A stretch of DNA of 43,415 nucleotides from an uncultured Bacteroides sp. (GCA_947173895.1 CAMWGU010000017.1:1-43415), one strand, 5' to 3'; shown: positions 16,501-25,395, counted from the first letter of the stretch. The notes: generated by a model not told the origin, from the letters alone. Numbers and translations are program-made.

Positions 16501-18288
16501 TTATTTCTTTAGATGGATGCCGCTGAAGTACAGGGTAGCGGGTATATTTTTGTCGGGGTCGCCGGTATTCAAACGGAAGAGGGTCAGCACAAACTTGTTT
16601 TCCGCACGGTTGCAACGAAGTGTTTGCGGCGTATTGTTGTGCAGTTTGTCCCATTTGAGCAGGTCTTGCAGTGCTACGTAGGCAGTATCCGGTGTTTCTT
16701 GGGCATCATCGGTGGTCAAGGCGAAAGCAATGGTGTCCGCTTTCATTGACTGCAAGTCGAACGTGTACGTCGTATAGTCATACAGCGTCATTCCTGTATA
16801 GGTACCGGAGATATCCAACGAGTTTACTTTCTCGGTAAGTTGGTTGCTGTAATACTTTCTCTTCAAGCCGATGGCGTTTTTCTTGCCATCCTCTCTTGTT
16901 GCGACTGCTGTGTCCGCAACAATGGCATCTTCCTTTATGTAGTTTTCTGCTGCCCAATAGCGAATGTCCTTGCTCGCCAGACGGTGAATGTCGCGGTCGC
17001 AGTAGAAGTCATCCAATTCTTTTAACCGGCTGTTCACGGCCAATGCCTCTTCTTGGGGCAGTGTCTTCAGCCAGTCGAGGTATTGCTCGTAGCTCATGGG
17101 CAGCGTACCTTGGTAGGTGTTTGTCATCGTGGCCTCCACTTTTCTTAACAGATAGCTGCGTGAGATGCCGGCATAATTCACCGGCAGTGCCGAGGTCAGC
17201 ATGAAGATAACGGCAAACGAAAGGGGAATCCAATGAATGCGCCGTGCTTTAGTGACGAACAGACCGATGCAGATCAGATAGAACCATCCGTTGAGCGTGG
17301 CGAGGTAGAGGCGGTTGAGGGTGATGCCGTAGTCGTTGAGGCGGCGGGCGATGCCCACGGTCATCAGCAGGAGCAGCGGCAACACCAACAGGGGAAGCAG
17401 GTGGGCGATGCGTTGGTCGAAGCGGCGGTTTTCTTTCAGCCTGACCGAGTAAAGCCCGAATTCCAAAGCGATGGTCAGTGCCATGAGCACCGTCACCAGT
17501 CCCGATACCCAGCCGTTGGGCAGTTCCCATGTCACGAGGATACGTATGGCATAGGCGTAGAGCACGGCCAGATAGCCCGCCGTGAGTGGCAGGAAGAGGT
17601 AGCGCAGGGCGTTGTTCCAGAAAATGGATGGTTGCGGGGTGCGGTCGTGCTTTCGTTCGCCTTGTGGCAGCAGACCGAGGAAAATCATCGGGGCGAGCAG
17701 CGTGTAGCAGAGTGTACCGATGTAGAAGTTACATTTATAGCCGATGTGGATGCCGAACAACTCTTCCAGTGAAGTGAGGAGCAGACTGAGGCCGCCCCAA
17801 AGCAACAGACCCACAAGCTGGGTGATGAAGAACGAGTTGATGAAACATTGGGCAAACTTGTTGCTGGCCACATCGTTCTTTTCTCGCCAGAACGGTAGGT
17901 AGAAAAGTAAGATAGTTAATGCCAGCAGCAGGGAGGCATGTGCAAGTCCCGTCTCCACAAAGAAGGCTTTGGCATGGATAAGGTGGTAGATGTAGGCAGC
18001 ATCAGTAAGCAGCAGTATGTGTGCCACGCCCTGCACCGTCAGTTTCAGCCGGTGATTCTTTACTTCCTCGCTCCACAAATGCAAAGTGAGTGAGAGCAGT
18101 GTGCCCACTGTAAAATAGTATGTGAGTACGCCTTGCAGCGTTTCATCCCCTTTCCCCTCGTTTTTGATGAAATGGAGGAGGTGGGCGGTGAGGGCACAGA
18201 GGAAAAATACCGTAACGGGGAAGCGTCTCCAACAGATGCGGAAAGCTTCAACAGCCTTATGAAAAGCCTTTTTTACTGATACTGCCAT
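16501..18288 (-). CDS. DUF4153-family multi-pass membrane protein
   Basis: The protein has 595 residues. An N-terminal half with about ten or more hydrophobic helices (roughly 18-385) is followed by a soluble C-terminal region of about 200 residues that begins near ISRSYLLRKVEATMTNTYQG and looks extracytoplasmic. The general pattern and wording (ALRYLFLPLTAGYLAVLYAY, NGWVSGLVTVLMALTIALEFGLY) fit the DUF4153 family, whose function is not known. It sits between prfA and pyrF and is bracketed by a 23-nt repeat, so it may be an insertion between two housekeeping genes. Confidence 0.75.
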   Translation of the reverse strand: MAVSVKKAFHKAVEAFRICWRRFPVTVFFLCALTAHLLHFIKNEGKGDETLQGVLTYYFTVGTLLSLTLHLWSEEVKNHRLKLTVQGVAHILLLTDAAYIYHLIHAKAFFVETGLAHASLLLALTILLFYLPFWREKNDVASNKFAQCFINSFFITQLVGLLLWGGLSLLLTSLEELFGIHIGYKCNFYIGTLCYTLLAPMIFLGLLPQGERKHDRTPQPSIFWNNALRYLFLPLTAGYLAVLYAYAIRILVTWELPNGWVSGLVTVLMALTIALEFGLYSVRLKENRRFDQRIAHLLPLLVLPLLLLMTVGIARRLNDYGITLNRLYLATLNGWFYLICIGLFVTKARRIHWIPLSFAVIFMLTSALPVNYAGISRSYLLRKVEATMTNTYQGTLPMSYEQYLDWLKTLPQEEALAVNSRLKELDDFYCDRDIHRLASKDIRYWAAENYIKEDAIVADTAVATREDGKKNAIGLKRKYYSNQLTEKVNSLDISGTYTGMTLYDYTTYTFDLQSMKADTIAFALTTDDAQETPDTAYVALQDLLKWDKLHNNTPQTLRCNRAENKFVLTLFRLNTGDPDKNIPATLYFSGIHLKK

Positions 18289-18292
18289 AGGT

Positions 18293-18388
18293 TTATGATT
18301 TATAATTTATGATTTATGATTTCAGGTGTGTGATTTAGGAAGACGAATACGTCTTGCAGGTAAATCATAAATCTGAAATCATAAATCT
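18293..18388. repeat. AT-rich repeat cluster with direct copy 2 and an inverted copy
   Basis: The 23-nt sequence of 16471-16493 recurs at 18293-18315. About 45-70 nt further on, 18362-18386 (AAATCATAAATCTGAAATCA followed by TAAAT) is a partial inverted copy of the ATTTATGATTTCAG-type sequence. These fill the 100-bp gap between prfA and the DUF4153 gene. Confidence 0.7.
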
Positions 18389-19501
18389 TTAGAGTTCGCT
18401 CTCCTTCAGCCTTTCCGCATTCTCTGCCACGATCAGGTGGTCGATGCAGTCCTGGATGTCACCGTCCATGAAGGCGGCGAGGTTGTAGATGGTGTAGTTG
18501 ATGCGGTGGTCGGTGATGCGCCCTTGCGGATAGTTGTAGGTGCGTATCTTGGCAGAGCGGTCGCCGGTGCTGACCATGGTCTTGCGCTTGGAGGCGATGT
18601 CGTCAATGTATTTCTGGTGTTCCTTATCATATATAAAGGTACGCAGGCGCGAAAGGGCACGTTCCTTGTTCTTTGGCTGGTCGCGTGTTTCGGTACATTC
18701 TATCAGAATTTCCTCTACGATGCCGGTGTTGGGGTTCTTCCAGTTATATCGCAGGCGCACTCCGGACTCTACTTTGTTCACATTCTGTCCGCCTGCACCG
18801 CCGCTTCGGAAGGTATCCCATTTGATTTCGCCTTCGTTTATTTCCACATCAAAAGGTTCTGCTTCGGGCAGTACGGCTACCGATGCAGCCGAGGTATGTA
18901 CGCGTCCTTGTGTTTCGGTGGCCGGCACGCGTTGCACGCGATGTACGCCCGATTCGTATTTCAGAGTGCCGTATACTTTGTCGCCGGTAACAGAACAGAT
19001 GATTTCTTTGAATCCTCCGGCAGCTCCTTCGTTGGCACTGGATACTTCCAGTTTCCAGCCTTTGATGTCGCAGTACTTGCTGTACATGCGGAACAGGTCG
19101 CCGGCAAAGATGGCCGCTTCGTCGCCTCCTGTGCCGCCCCGTATTTCGAGGATGGCGTTTCGGCCGTCCTGCGGGTCGGCAGGAACAAGTAGCAGCTTTA
19201 TCTGCTCTTCCAGTTCCGGCTGGCGTTTCTGGCAGGCATCCAGCTCCTCGCGTGCCATTTCGCGCATCTCGGGATCGGTCTCGTTGGCGATAATCTCCTT
19301 CGCCTCTTCTATGCCGCCCAGCACCTGCATGTACTCCTTGCGTGCTTCCATCAGGTCGCCCAGCTCTTTGTACTCTTTGGTCAGCTTGACGTAGCGTTTT
19401 TGGTCGGCAATGACTGCCGGGTCTGTAATCAGGGTCGATACTTCTTCGAAACGGGCCACGAGGCCGTCCAGTTTTTCTAATATAGTGTTGTTTTCTGCCA
19501 T
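18389..19501 (-). CDS. prfA: Peptide chain release factor 1
   Basis: This 370-residue factor releases the finished peptide at UAA and UAG codons. The GGQ motif (GGAGGQNVNK) is at about 237-239. The codon-reading tripeptide PAT, in VQRVPATETQGR, marks it as RF1 rather than RF2. IEIRGGTGGDEAAIF and ANEGAAGGFKEI are further family motifs. No frameshift is seen. It lies between small membrane genes and the DUF4153 gene. Confidence 0.97.
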   Translation of the reverse strand: MAENNTILEKLDGLVARFEEVSTLITDPAVIADQKRYVKLTKEYKELGDLMEARKEYMQVLGGIEEAKEIIANETDPEMREMAREELDACQKRQPELEEQIKLLLVPADPQDGRNAILEIRGGTGGDEAAIFAGDLFRMYSKYCDIKGWKLEVSSANEGAAGGFKEIICSVTGDKVYGTLKYESGVHRVQRVPATETQGRVHTSAASVAVLPEAEPFDVEINEGEIKWDTFRSGGAGGQNVNKVESGVRLRYNWKNPNTGIVEEILIECTETRDQPKNKERALSRLRTFIYDKEHQKYIDDIASKRKTMVSTGDRSAKIRTYNYPQGRITDHRINYTIYNLAAFMDGDIQDCIDHLIVAENAERLKESEL

Positions 19502-19515
19502 AATTCAATAAGTTA

Positions 19516-19586
19516 AACACGGAGTCACAGAGCTTTATTCTCTTTCTGAATCTTTCAGTCTAAAGAATTCTCCGTGTCTCTGTGTT
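19516..19586. repeat. Imperfect inverted repeat upstream of prfA
   Basis: AACACGGAGTCACAGAG (19516-19532) faces CTCCGTGTCTCTGTGTT (19570-19586). Both arms are built from ACACGGAG and CACAGAG words, so they can pair in two registers. It fills most of the 88-bp gap between prfA and the 67-residue gene and is probably an intergenic repeat. Confidence 0.5.
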
Positions 19587-19589
19587 CGT

Positions 19590-19793
19590 TCATTCAGCTA
19601 ATCTTCTAATCCATTTATATTTTAAGGTCGCCATCCGGTAGGTAATCACTCCCCATCCCATCAGGGCAAGTATGCCGATGCCTTTGCGTAAGAAATTTCT
19701 TTCTCCCCACGTGTCCATTAGGAAGGTGAATATGCCCAGCAGGCAGGACATGCCTACCAGTACGCAGAGGCTGACGATGATTTTCTTCTTCAT
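19590..19793 (-). CDS. Small membrane protein, 67 aa
   Basis: Two hydrophobic segments lie at about 5-26 and 37-53, with Lys and Arg on both ends (MKKKIIV and KYKWIRRLAE). It follows a frameshifted small membrane gene on the same strand and precedes prfA. There is no family assignment. The start ATG has an AAGA-rich upstream stretch. Confidence 0.6.
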   Translation of the reverse strand: MKKKIIVSLCVLVGMSCLLGIFTFLMDTWGERNFLRKGIGILALMGWGVITYRMATLKYKWIRRLAE

Positions 19794-19833
19794 ATCTAAT
19801 GAATCGGATTATAGTGTGACAGTTTGGTGATAG

Positions 19834-20113
19834 TTACCACAATCTCCCTTCCAGCCACCACGCCAGCAGTGCCGCCAGTGCCAAAAAGGCGATGACCAGC
19901 AATGTCCACGTCTTGCGGGAGAAGCGGTTCTTCTCCCGTTTTTCGGCGGGGCTGAAGTAGATGCTGCCTGCATAGGAAGGTCAGTCCGGGGAACAGGTAG
20001 CAGGCGTATTTGAGGAAGGGGCAATCCAGCCAATAGGCCACAGCAAGGAGCACTGCATGGATGCCAACGATGCCTATAAGCACCAGACAACCTTCATGTT
20101 CCTTTTTCTTCAT
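19834..20113 (-). pseudogene. Small membrane protein with a +1 frameshift
   Basis: The start at 20113 encodes a first membrane helix (LVLIGIVGIHAVLLAVAYWL) in one frame up to GLTF. From about 19975 the sensible frame shifts by one base and reads YAGSIYFSPAEKREKNRFSR. It continues with a second helix WTLLVIAFLALAALLAWWLEG and stops at TAA (19836-19834). The 280-nt span is one base more than 93 codons, so a single extra base, in the TTCC stretch at 19975-19978, explains it. Without repair the frame runs into a basic, non-helical tail. It is either a real mutation or a sequencing error. Confidence 0.7.
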
Positions 20114-20135
20114 TTTCTCTTTTCGTATTAGGTGA

Positions 20136-21305
20136 TTAGTACTTGAATTCTCCGAATTCGCTTTGGATTATCAGTTCCTTCTTGTCGCTCTCTTCGATGC
20201 GGCCGATAATCTGTGCATCGATGTTGAAGCTCTTGCTGATGGCAATCACCTCTTCGGCGTGTTCGGGAGAGAGGTAAACCTCTAAGCGGTGTCCCATGTT
20301 GAACACCTTGTACATCTCGCTCCAGTCGGTATTGCTCTGCTCCTTGATGGTGCGGAACAGGGGCGGAACGGGGAAGAGGTTGTCCTTGATGACGCGGCAG
20401 TTGTCGCCTACGAAGTGCAGCACCTTGGTCTGTGCGCCGCCGGAGCAGTGCACCATGCCGTGGATTTCGGGACGAAGGGCATCAAGCAGCTTCTTCACCA
20501 CCGGCGCATAGGTACGGGTAGGGGAGAGAACCAGCTTTCCGGCATCCAGCGGACTGCCTTCCACGCTGTCTGTCAGTTTCAGTCCGCCGCTGTAAACCAG
20601 CTCTTCGGGCACGGCCTTGTCGTAGCTTTCGGGATACTTCTCGGCAAGGTATTTGGAGAATACGTCGTGGCGCGCGGAGGTCAGTCCGTTGCTACCCATG
20701 CCGCCGTTGTACTCTTTCTCGTAGGTAGCTTGTCCGTAGGAGGCGAGGCCCACAATCACATCGCCCGGACGGATGTTGGCGTTGTTGATGACATCGCTAC
20801 GCTTCATGCGGCAGGTCACGGTGGAGTCCACAATGATGGTGCGCACCAGGTCGCCCACGTCGGCCGTCTCGCCGCCGGTAGCATATACGCCTACACCCAT
20901 TTCGCGGAGCTCGGCCAGCAGTTCGTCCGTACCGTTGATGATGGCGGAGATGACTTCGCCGGGCACCAGCAGCTTGTTGCGTCCGATGGTAGAGGATACT
21001 AAGATATTGTCTACCGCGCCCACACACAGCAGGTCGTCGATATTCATGATCAGCGCATCCTGTGCAATGCCCTTCCATACGCTCAGGTCGCCTGTTTCCT
21101 TCCAGTACAGGTAGGCCAATGACGATTTGGTGCCTGCACCATCGGCGTGCATGATGTTGCAATATTCAGGGTCACCTCCCAGGATGTCAGGGATGATTTT
21201 ACAGAAAGCCTGTGGAAAAATACCTTTGTCAATGTTCTTAATGGCGTTGTGTACATCTTCTTTGGATGCTGACACACCGCGCTGCATGTATCGTTGATTG
21301 CTCAT
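20136..21305 (-). CDS. purM: AIR synthase (phosphoribosylformylglycinamidine cyclo-ligase)
   Basis: At 389 residues this is the longer Bacteroidetes form of PurM, which closes the imidazole ring in purine synthesis. Motifs are the N-terminal YMQRGVSASKEDVHNAIKNI, HADGAGTKSSLAYLYW (substrate/ATP loop), QDALIMNIDDLLCVGA and YATGGETADVGD. The frame is open for 131 more codons upstream, but those lack purM character. The ATG at 21305 begins MSNQRYMQRG and has a -7 box TATTTTTG (21342-21335) about 30 nt upstream. Small membrane genes and prfA lie downstream. Confidence 0.93.
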   Translation of the reverse strand: MSNQRYMQRGVSASKEDVHNAIKNIDKGIFPQAFCKIIPDILGGDPEYCNIMHADGAGTKSSLAYLYWKETGDLSVWKGIAQDALIMNIDDLLCVGAVDNILVSSTIGRNKLLVPGEVISAIINGTDELLAELREMGVGVYATGGETADVGDLVRTIIVDSTVTCRMKRSDVINNANIRPGDVIVGLASYGQATYEKEYNGGMGSNGLTSARHDVFSKYLAEKYPESYDKAVPEELVYSGGLKLTDSVEGSPLDAGKLVLSPTRTYAPVVKKLLDALRPEIHGMVHCSGGAQTKVLHFVGDNCRVIKDNLFPVPPLFRTIKEQSNTDWSEMYKVFNMGHRLEVYLSPEHAEEVIAISKSFNIDAQIIGRIEESDKKELIIQSEFGEFKY

Positions 21306-21394
21306 GAGTAATATGTTTTGTTCAATTGGATATGCAAAAATAGGCATTATTTTGCTTATAGCCTTGAGTTTTGATATAAAAATAGTATCCTTTC

Positions 21395-23074
21395 TTATTT
21401 GATGATTGTTCCCGTTAAAGTTTGTGTACCTGTTCGGTTCTCTATATATACGGTATAGAATCCGCTGGGGAGCGAGGCCACGGAGAGTCGGCGTGCATAG
21501 TTCATACGGATTATTTCCTCGCCGGTAGTTGTGAGGATTTTCACTATGGTTGCTCCTTCCGTTTCGGGCAGGTTGAGGTTGTCTCCGTTGTTCAGTAAAG
21601 GCAGATCTGTTTCCAAGGCTGTGTTCAGTTCCAGAGGTGCGCTTTCGTTTCCGAAGCGGTCGGCAGCAGTTACGGCAAAGTAACGTTTCCGGTGCCATGG
21701 CATGGAGGGGATATATTGGTACTCCGTGCAGGCCAGTCGGGTTTCCAGCAGGTTTTCGGCATTGGTAATGTCTACCGGATAGGTGTCAGACGCATAAAGA
21801 CGATATACGACCTCACTTCCGCTGTTGTCGGTGGAGGTCTGCCAGCTCATGTGTGTGGTGCCATCCGAAAGGAAGTGCAACGAAGGCAAAGTTGGGACGG
21901 AAGGCGGTATGCTGTCCATCCATGTCATGGGAGGAACCAAGGCCGGCTTGGTATAAAAGTTCTCTTGCAGTTCGTCCAGAATGCCTTTGGTATTATCCAG
22001 CAGGAAGCGGTTGCGGAAATAGGCTTGTCCGTCCAGTTTGATCTGACGGGTGAAATGCACTTGCCGGACAATTTCGTCCAAAGCCCAGTCTTGTTCGTCG
22101 GGCGAAAGGAAATAGATGCCCAGGCCGGGTATCACCGGCCGGTTGCCACAATTTTCTTTCCAGTCCAATGCAAAAGGATAAAAGTTGTTTTTTTGGAAAT
22201 ACATCATAGGAAACAGCATGTCGTGTATGCCTTCTTTCAGCCATTTTTGGGCGTCTTGATAGACTATGTGATAGGCGTTCCATCCACGGGAAGGATATCG
22301 GTTGGTGTCCCGATATTTGCCGACAGGAGAGCTGCTGACTTTGATCCAGGGTTTTATGGCTTTGATATCGGTATAGAGCCGGCGGACAATTTCGGTGATA
22401 TTGTCTCGCCGCCATTGTTTCAAATCTTTCCCTTTGCCATATTGCCGGTAGGTATCCTTGTCGGGAAAATGCTCGGCCTGTTCGGGATACCGGATATAAT
22501 CCAGGTGGATGCCGTCTACGTCATAGCGCGAGGCTATCTCTTTTACGATGCACGAAAGATATTCCTTGGTTTCGGGATTTCCGGGGTCCAGATACCAGTT
22601 CCCTTTATAGAGCTTGCAGAATTTTCGGTTTTTCTGCACCACCGAGTTGCGGCCCAGCAATTGTACCTGGCGGGTGTTTCCGACAGGAATGGTGACAATC
22701 CAAGCATGTAGTTCCATGCCTCGTTTGTGGCATTCCTCGATGGCGAAGGCCAGTGGGTCGTATCCCGGATTTCGTCCGGTATGGCCTGTCAGCGATTCGG
22801 CAAATGTTTCTATGTCAGATGGATATATCATGTCTCCGCGTAGCCGGGTTTGTAACAATATGGTATTGATATTCGCCGCTTTCAGTCGGTCAAGTATATC
22901 ACATAATTCTTTTTTTTGGCGTTGGATGCCTCTTTCGTTTCCGGCTTTGGCGCGTGGCCAGTCCATTCCGCCCAAGGTTGTAAGCCAAGTGGCGCGAATC
23001 TCATGTTTGGGCTGTGCCGATACGGGCAAAATGCAGAATATGACTAGTAATAAAGTGATAAAAGATGTTCGCAT
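21395..23074 (-). CDS. GHL10-type (DUF187) glycoside hydrolase-like secreted protein with a T9SS-like C-terminal domain
   Basis: The 559-residue protein has a signal peptide (1-20, LPVSAQ). The barrel domain starts HEIRATWLTTLGGMDWPRA and includes NINTILLQTRLRGDMIYPS, GMELHAWIVTIPVG, YDVDGIHLDYIRYPE and IKVSSSPVGKYRD. This is the GHL10/DUF187 family, related to GH13-like barrels and suspected to act on peptidoglycan or glycans. A fibronectin-like domain occupies about 395-480. The last ~75 residues (VKILTTTGEEI, LPSGFYTVYI, TGTIIK) resemble the type IX secretion sorting domain. A paralogue without it lies at 32657. It has its own promoter at 23092-23099. Confidence 0.8.
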   Translation of the reverse strand: MRTSFITLLLVIFCILPVSAQPKHEIRATWLTTLGGMDWPRAKAGNERGIQRQKKELCDILDRLKAANINTILLQTRLRGDMIYPSDIETFAESLTGHTGRNPGYDPLAFAIEECHKRGMELHAWIVTIPVGNTRQVQLLGRNSVVQKNRKFCKLYKGNWYLDPGNPETKEYLSCIVKEIASRYDVDGIHLDYIRYPEQAEHFPDKDTYRQYGKGKDLKQWRRDNITEIVRRLYTDIKAIKPWIKVSSSPVGKYRDTNRYPSRGWNAYHIVYQDAQKWLKEGIHDMLFPMMYFQKNNFYPFALDWKENCGNRPVIPGLGIYFLSPDEQDWALDEIVRQVHFTRQIKLDGQAYFRNRFLLDNTKGILDELQENFYTKPALVPPMTWMDSIPPSVPTLPSLHFLSDGTTHMSWQTSTDNSGSEVVYRLYASDTYPVDITNAENLLETRLACTEYQYIPSMPWHRKRYFAVTAADRFGNESAPLELNTALETDLPLLNNGDNLNLPETEGATIVKILTTTGEEIIRMNYARRLSVASLPSGFYTVYIENRTGTQTLTGTIIK

Positions 23075-23091
23075 TTACTTTAAATTTAGGG

Positions 23092-23128
23092 CAAAGATAC
23101 AAAGTAATTGATTAATTACTTACTTTTG
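23092..23128. promoter_or_regulatory. Divergent promoters of the GHL10 and cstA genes with a central dyad
   Basis: On the minus strand TATCTTTG (23099-23092) faces the GHL10 gene. On the plus strand TACTTTTG (23121-23128) faces cstA. A perfect 8-4-8 palindrome, AAGTAATT-GATT-AATTACTT (23102-23121), fills the 21 bp between them. No clear -33 box exists for either, so a regulator binding the dyad could affect both. Confidence 0.65.
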
Positions 23129-23152
23129 TGTCGCAAAACTAAAAAATAGAAT

Positions 23153-24574
23153 ATGATAACTTTTATTATTGCATTGCTGGTTCTTGTAGGCGGATACTTT
23201 GTATATGGAAGTTACGTGGAACGTGTGTTCGGTCCCGACAAGACGAGAAAAACGCCTGCTCTGGCTATGACGGACGGAGTGGACTTTATTCCTCTTCCTA
23301 CTTGGAAGATTTTTATGATTCAGTTTTTGAATATAGCCGGACTGGGGCCTATCTTTGGTGCTATCATGGGGGCAAAGTTCGGCACGGCGTCCTATTTGTG
23401 GATTGTGTTGGGCACTATCTTTGGCGGAGCGGTGCACGACTATTTGTCGGGCATGCTTTCTATCCGTCACGATGGCGAGAGTCTGCCCGAGATTATAGGC
23501 CGCTATCTGGGACTGCCCACCAAACAGCTGATGCGCGGCTTTACCGTAGTATTGATGATATTGGTAGGGGCGGTGTTTGTGGCCGGTCCGGCTGGCCTGC
23601 TGGCCAAATTGACTCCGCACTATATGGATGCCACGTTCTGGATAGTGGTTATCTTTCTTTATTATATGCTGGCTACCTTGCTGCCGGTAGACAAGATCAT
23701 TGGAAAAATCTATCCGCTGTTTGCTATTGCTTTGTTGTTTATGGCGGTAGGTATCTTGGCGATGTTGTTATGGAACCATCCGGCATTGCCCGAGATAACA
23801 GACGGTTTGCAGAACACTCATCCTGCCGGATTGCCTATTTTCCCCATTATGTTTGTATCTATCGCCTGTGGCGCGATCAGCGGTTTTCATGCCACTCAGT
23901 CTCCGCTTATGGCTCGTTGCATGAAAAATGAGAAATATGGCCGTCCCATTTTCTATGGAGCAATGGTTACCGAGGGGATTGTGGCGCTGATATGGGCTGC
24001 GGCCGCCACTTATTTTTTCCATCGGAATGGCATGGGGGAAAGTAATGCTTCGATTATAGTAGACAGTATCACAAAGGAATGGCTGGGAGCGATAGGAGGC
24101 CTGCTGGCTGTATTGGGAGTGATTGCCGCTCCTATCACCAGTGGTGATACCGCTCTGCGTTCGGCCCGTTTGATTGTTGCCGATTTCATGCATCTGGAGC
24201 AGAAAAGCATCATGAAGCGTATGTCGATCTGTATTCCTATTTTTGGGGTGACAATTGCTATTTTGCTATACAGCCAGCGCGATGCAGCGGGGTTTGACAT
24301 GATATGGCGTTATTTTGCTTGGTGCAATCAAACTTTGTCTGTGTTTACTTTGTGGGCGATTACTGTTTTTTTGGCACGTGCGAAAAAGAATTATTATATT
24401 ACCTTGTTTCCTGCCTTATTCATGACGGCGGTATGCTCCACCTACATTTGTATTGCTCCCGAAGGCTTGTCGCTTCCGGATTGGATTGCTTATCTGATTG
24501 GCGGATGTTGTATATTGATGGCTGTCATCGGATTTATGTGTTGGCATAAGAAACAAAAAAGAAGTGATTTATGA
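23153..24574 (+). CDS. cstA: CstA-family carbon-starvation transporter (short form)
   Basis: The 473-residue protein has about 12-14 membrane helices. It matches the CstA core: GSYVERVFGPDKTRKTPA, DGVDFIPLPTWKIFMIQFLNIAGLGPIFGAIMGAKFG, FVSIACGAISGFHATQSP and APITSGDTALRSARLI. E. coli CstA has about 700 residues, so the C-terminal part is absent here, as in other Bacteroidetes copies. The family takes up peptides or pyruvate during carbon limitation; the exact substrate is unknown here. Its stop overlaps the next small gene by 4 nt (ATGA), indicating an operon. Confidence 0.9.
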   Translation: MITFIIALLVLVGGYFVYGSYVERVFGPDKTRKTPALAMTDGVDFIPLPTWKIFMIQFLNIAGLGPIFGAIMGAKFGTASYLWIVLGTIFGGAVHDYLSGMLSIRHDGESLPEIIGRYLGLPTKQLMRGFTVVLMILVGAVFVAGPAGLLAKLTPHYMDATFWIVVIFLYYMLATLLPVDKIIGKIYPLFAIALLFMAVGILAMLLWNHPALPEITDGLQNTHPAGLPIFPIMFVSIACGAISGFHATQSPLMARCMKNEKYGRPIFYGAMVTEGIVALIWAAAATYFFHRNGMGESNASIIVDSITKEWLGAIGGLLAVLGVIAAPITSGDTALRSARLIVADFMHLEQKSIMKRMSICIPIFGVTIAILLYSQRDAAGFDMIWRYFAWCNQTLSVFTLWAITVFLARAKKNYYITLFPALFMTAVCSTYICIAPEGLSLPDWIAYLIGGCCILMAVIGFMCWHKKQKRSDL

Positions 24575-24792
24575 GAAAGTTTAGAATGTCGACTTGTCTG
24601 TCGGTGACCTTGTTTGTTTATACCACATTGGTTACTATCTTTTTTATTCCGTACAATGTGGAAATGACTAAATTGGAAAAGTGGCTCACAGTGATACTGT
24701 CTTATGTGATTATCATGATATTGTGGGTTGTTCTCCGCAAAAAGGAAAAGATGCGGGAAATGCGTGAACGCGATTGGGATAATAAGAAATAA
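24571..24792 (+). CDS. Small two-helix membrane protein downstream of cstA, 73 aa
   Basis: It overlaps the cstA stop by 4 nt. Two hydrophobic helices lie at about 9-27 and 38-54, and the tail is strongly charged (RKKEKMREMRERDWDN). The overlap and the helix pair suggest a small partner or accessory of CstA, but there is no family evidence. It ends 20 nt before the beta-barrel gene. Confidence 0.65.
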   Translation: MRKFRMSTCLSVTLFVYTTLVTIFFIPYNVEMTKLEKWLTVILSYVIIMILWVVLRKKEKMREMRERDWDNKK

Positions 24793-24812
24793 CTTTTTAA
24801 AACGATTACATT

Positions 24813-25304
24813 ATGAAGAAAATTTGGCTCAGCTTGATGCTGTTGGTGGTAGTCGCACTGAGTGCGCACGCACAATTTGAAAAAGATGTATGGTATATGA
24901 ATGCTTCGTTGACAGGGCTTAATCTCTCTCATAGCGAGAATGAAGGAACGAACTTCGGCTTTGCTTTGACCGGAGGAGCGTTTGTTGCCGACAATGTGGC
25001 TGTTCTGGTGAATCTTAAAGGGGATTATAAGGAACACGGGATGGACGAGACCTGTGTGGGCGCGCAAGCGCGCTACTATTTTTCCAGTTGTGGTATTTAC
25101 GGAGGATTAGGAATGGCATACAAACACCTTTCGTGTGTGGGATTTAAGAAGAATCTGGTTTGTCTGACACCGGAGGTAGGTTATGCCTTTTTCTTGGGCA
25201 GAAATGTCACTATAGAGCCGGCTGTATATTATGATTGGAGCCTGAAGGATGCGTCCGATTATAGTAAGTTGGGATTCAAAATAGGATTTGGCGTTTATTT
25301 CTAA
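24813..25304 (+). CDS. Small outer-membrane beta-barrel protein, 163 aa
   Basis: A signal peptide (1-21, ending SAHAQ) is followed by a mature protein of alternating hydrophobic and polar residues. It has Gly- and Tyr-rich turns and ends in Phe (FKIGFGVYF), the usual C-terminal signature of outer-membrane barrels. About eight strands would fit. It follows the cstA unit by 20 nt and is probably co-transcribed. Function is unknown. Confidence 0.7.
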   Translation: MKKIWLSLMLLVVVALSAHAQFEKDVWYMNASLTGLNLSHSENEGTNFGFALTGGAFVADNVAVLVNLKGDYKEHGMDETCVGAQARYYFSSCGIYGGLGMAYKHLSCVGFKKNLVCLTPEVGYAFFLGRNVTIEPAVYYDWSLKDASDYSKLGFKIGFGVYF

Positions 25305-25345
25305 TCCGTTTGCTCCGATCAGTTTGTATGTAGAGAGGGGAGGGA

Positions 25346-25387
25346 AACGGCCGGTCCGCATCGTAGGAGATGAACGGACCGGCCGTT
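25346..25387. terminator. Strong bidirectional terminator hairpin
   Basis: A perfect 13-bp GC-rich stem pairs AACGGCCGGTCCG (25346-25358) with CGGACCGGCCGTT (25375-25387) around a 16-nt loop. It lies between the convergent barrel and GH20 genes. Confidence 0.8.
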
Positions 25388-25395
25388 GCTCTTTG

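Noticed and set aside
21306..21698. N-terminal extension of the purM frame
   Set aside because: It overlaps the upstream GHL10 gene in another frame, and PurM homology starts at 21305.
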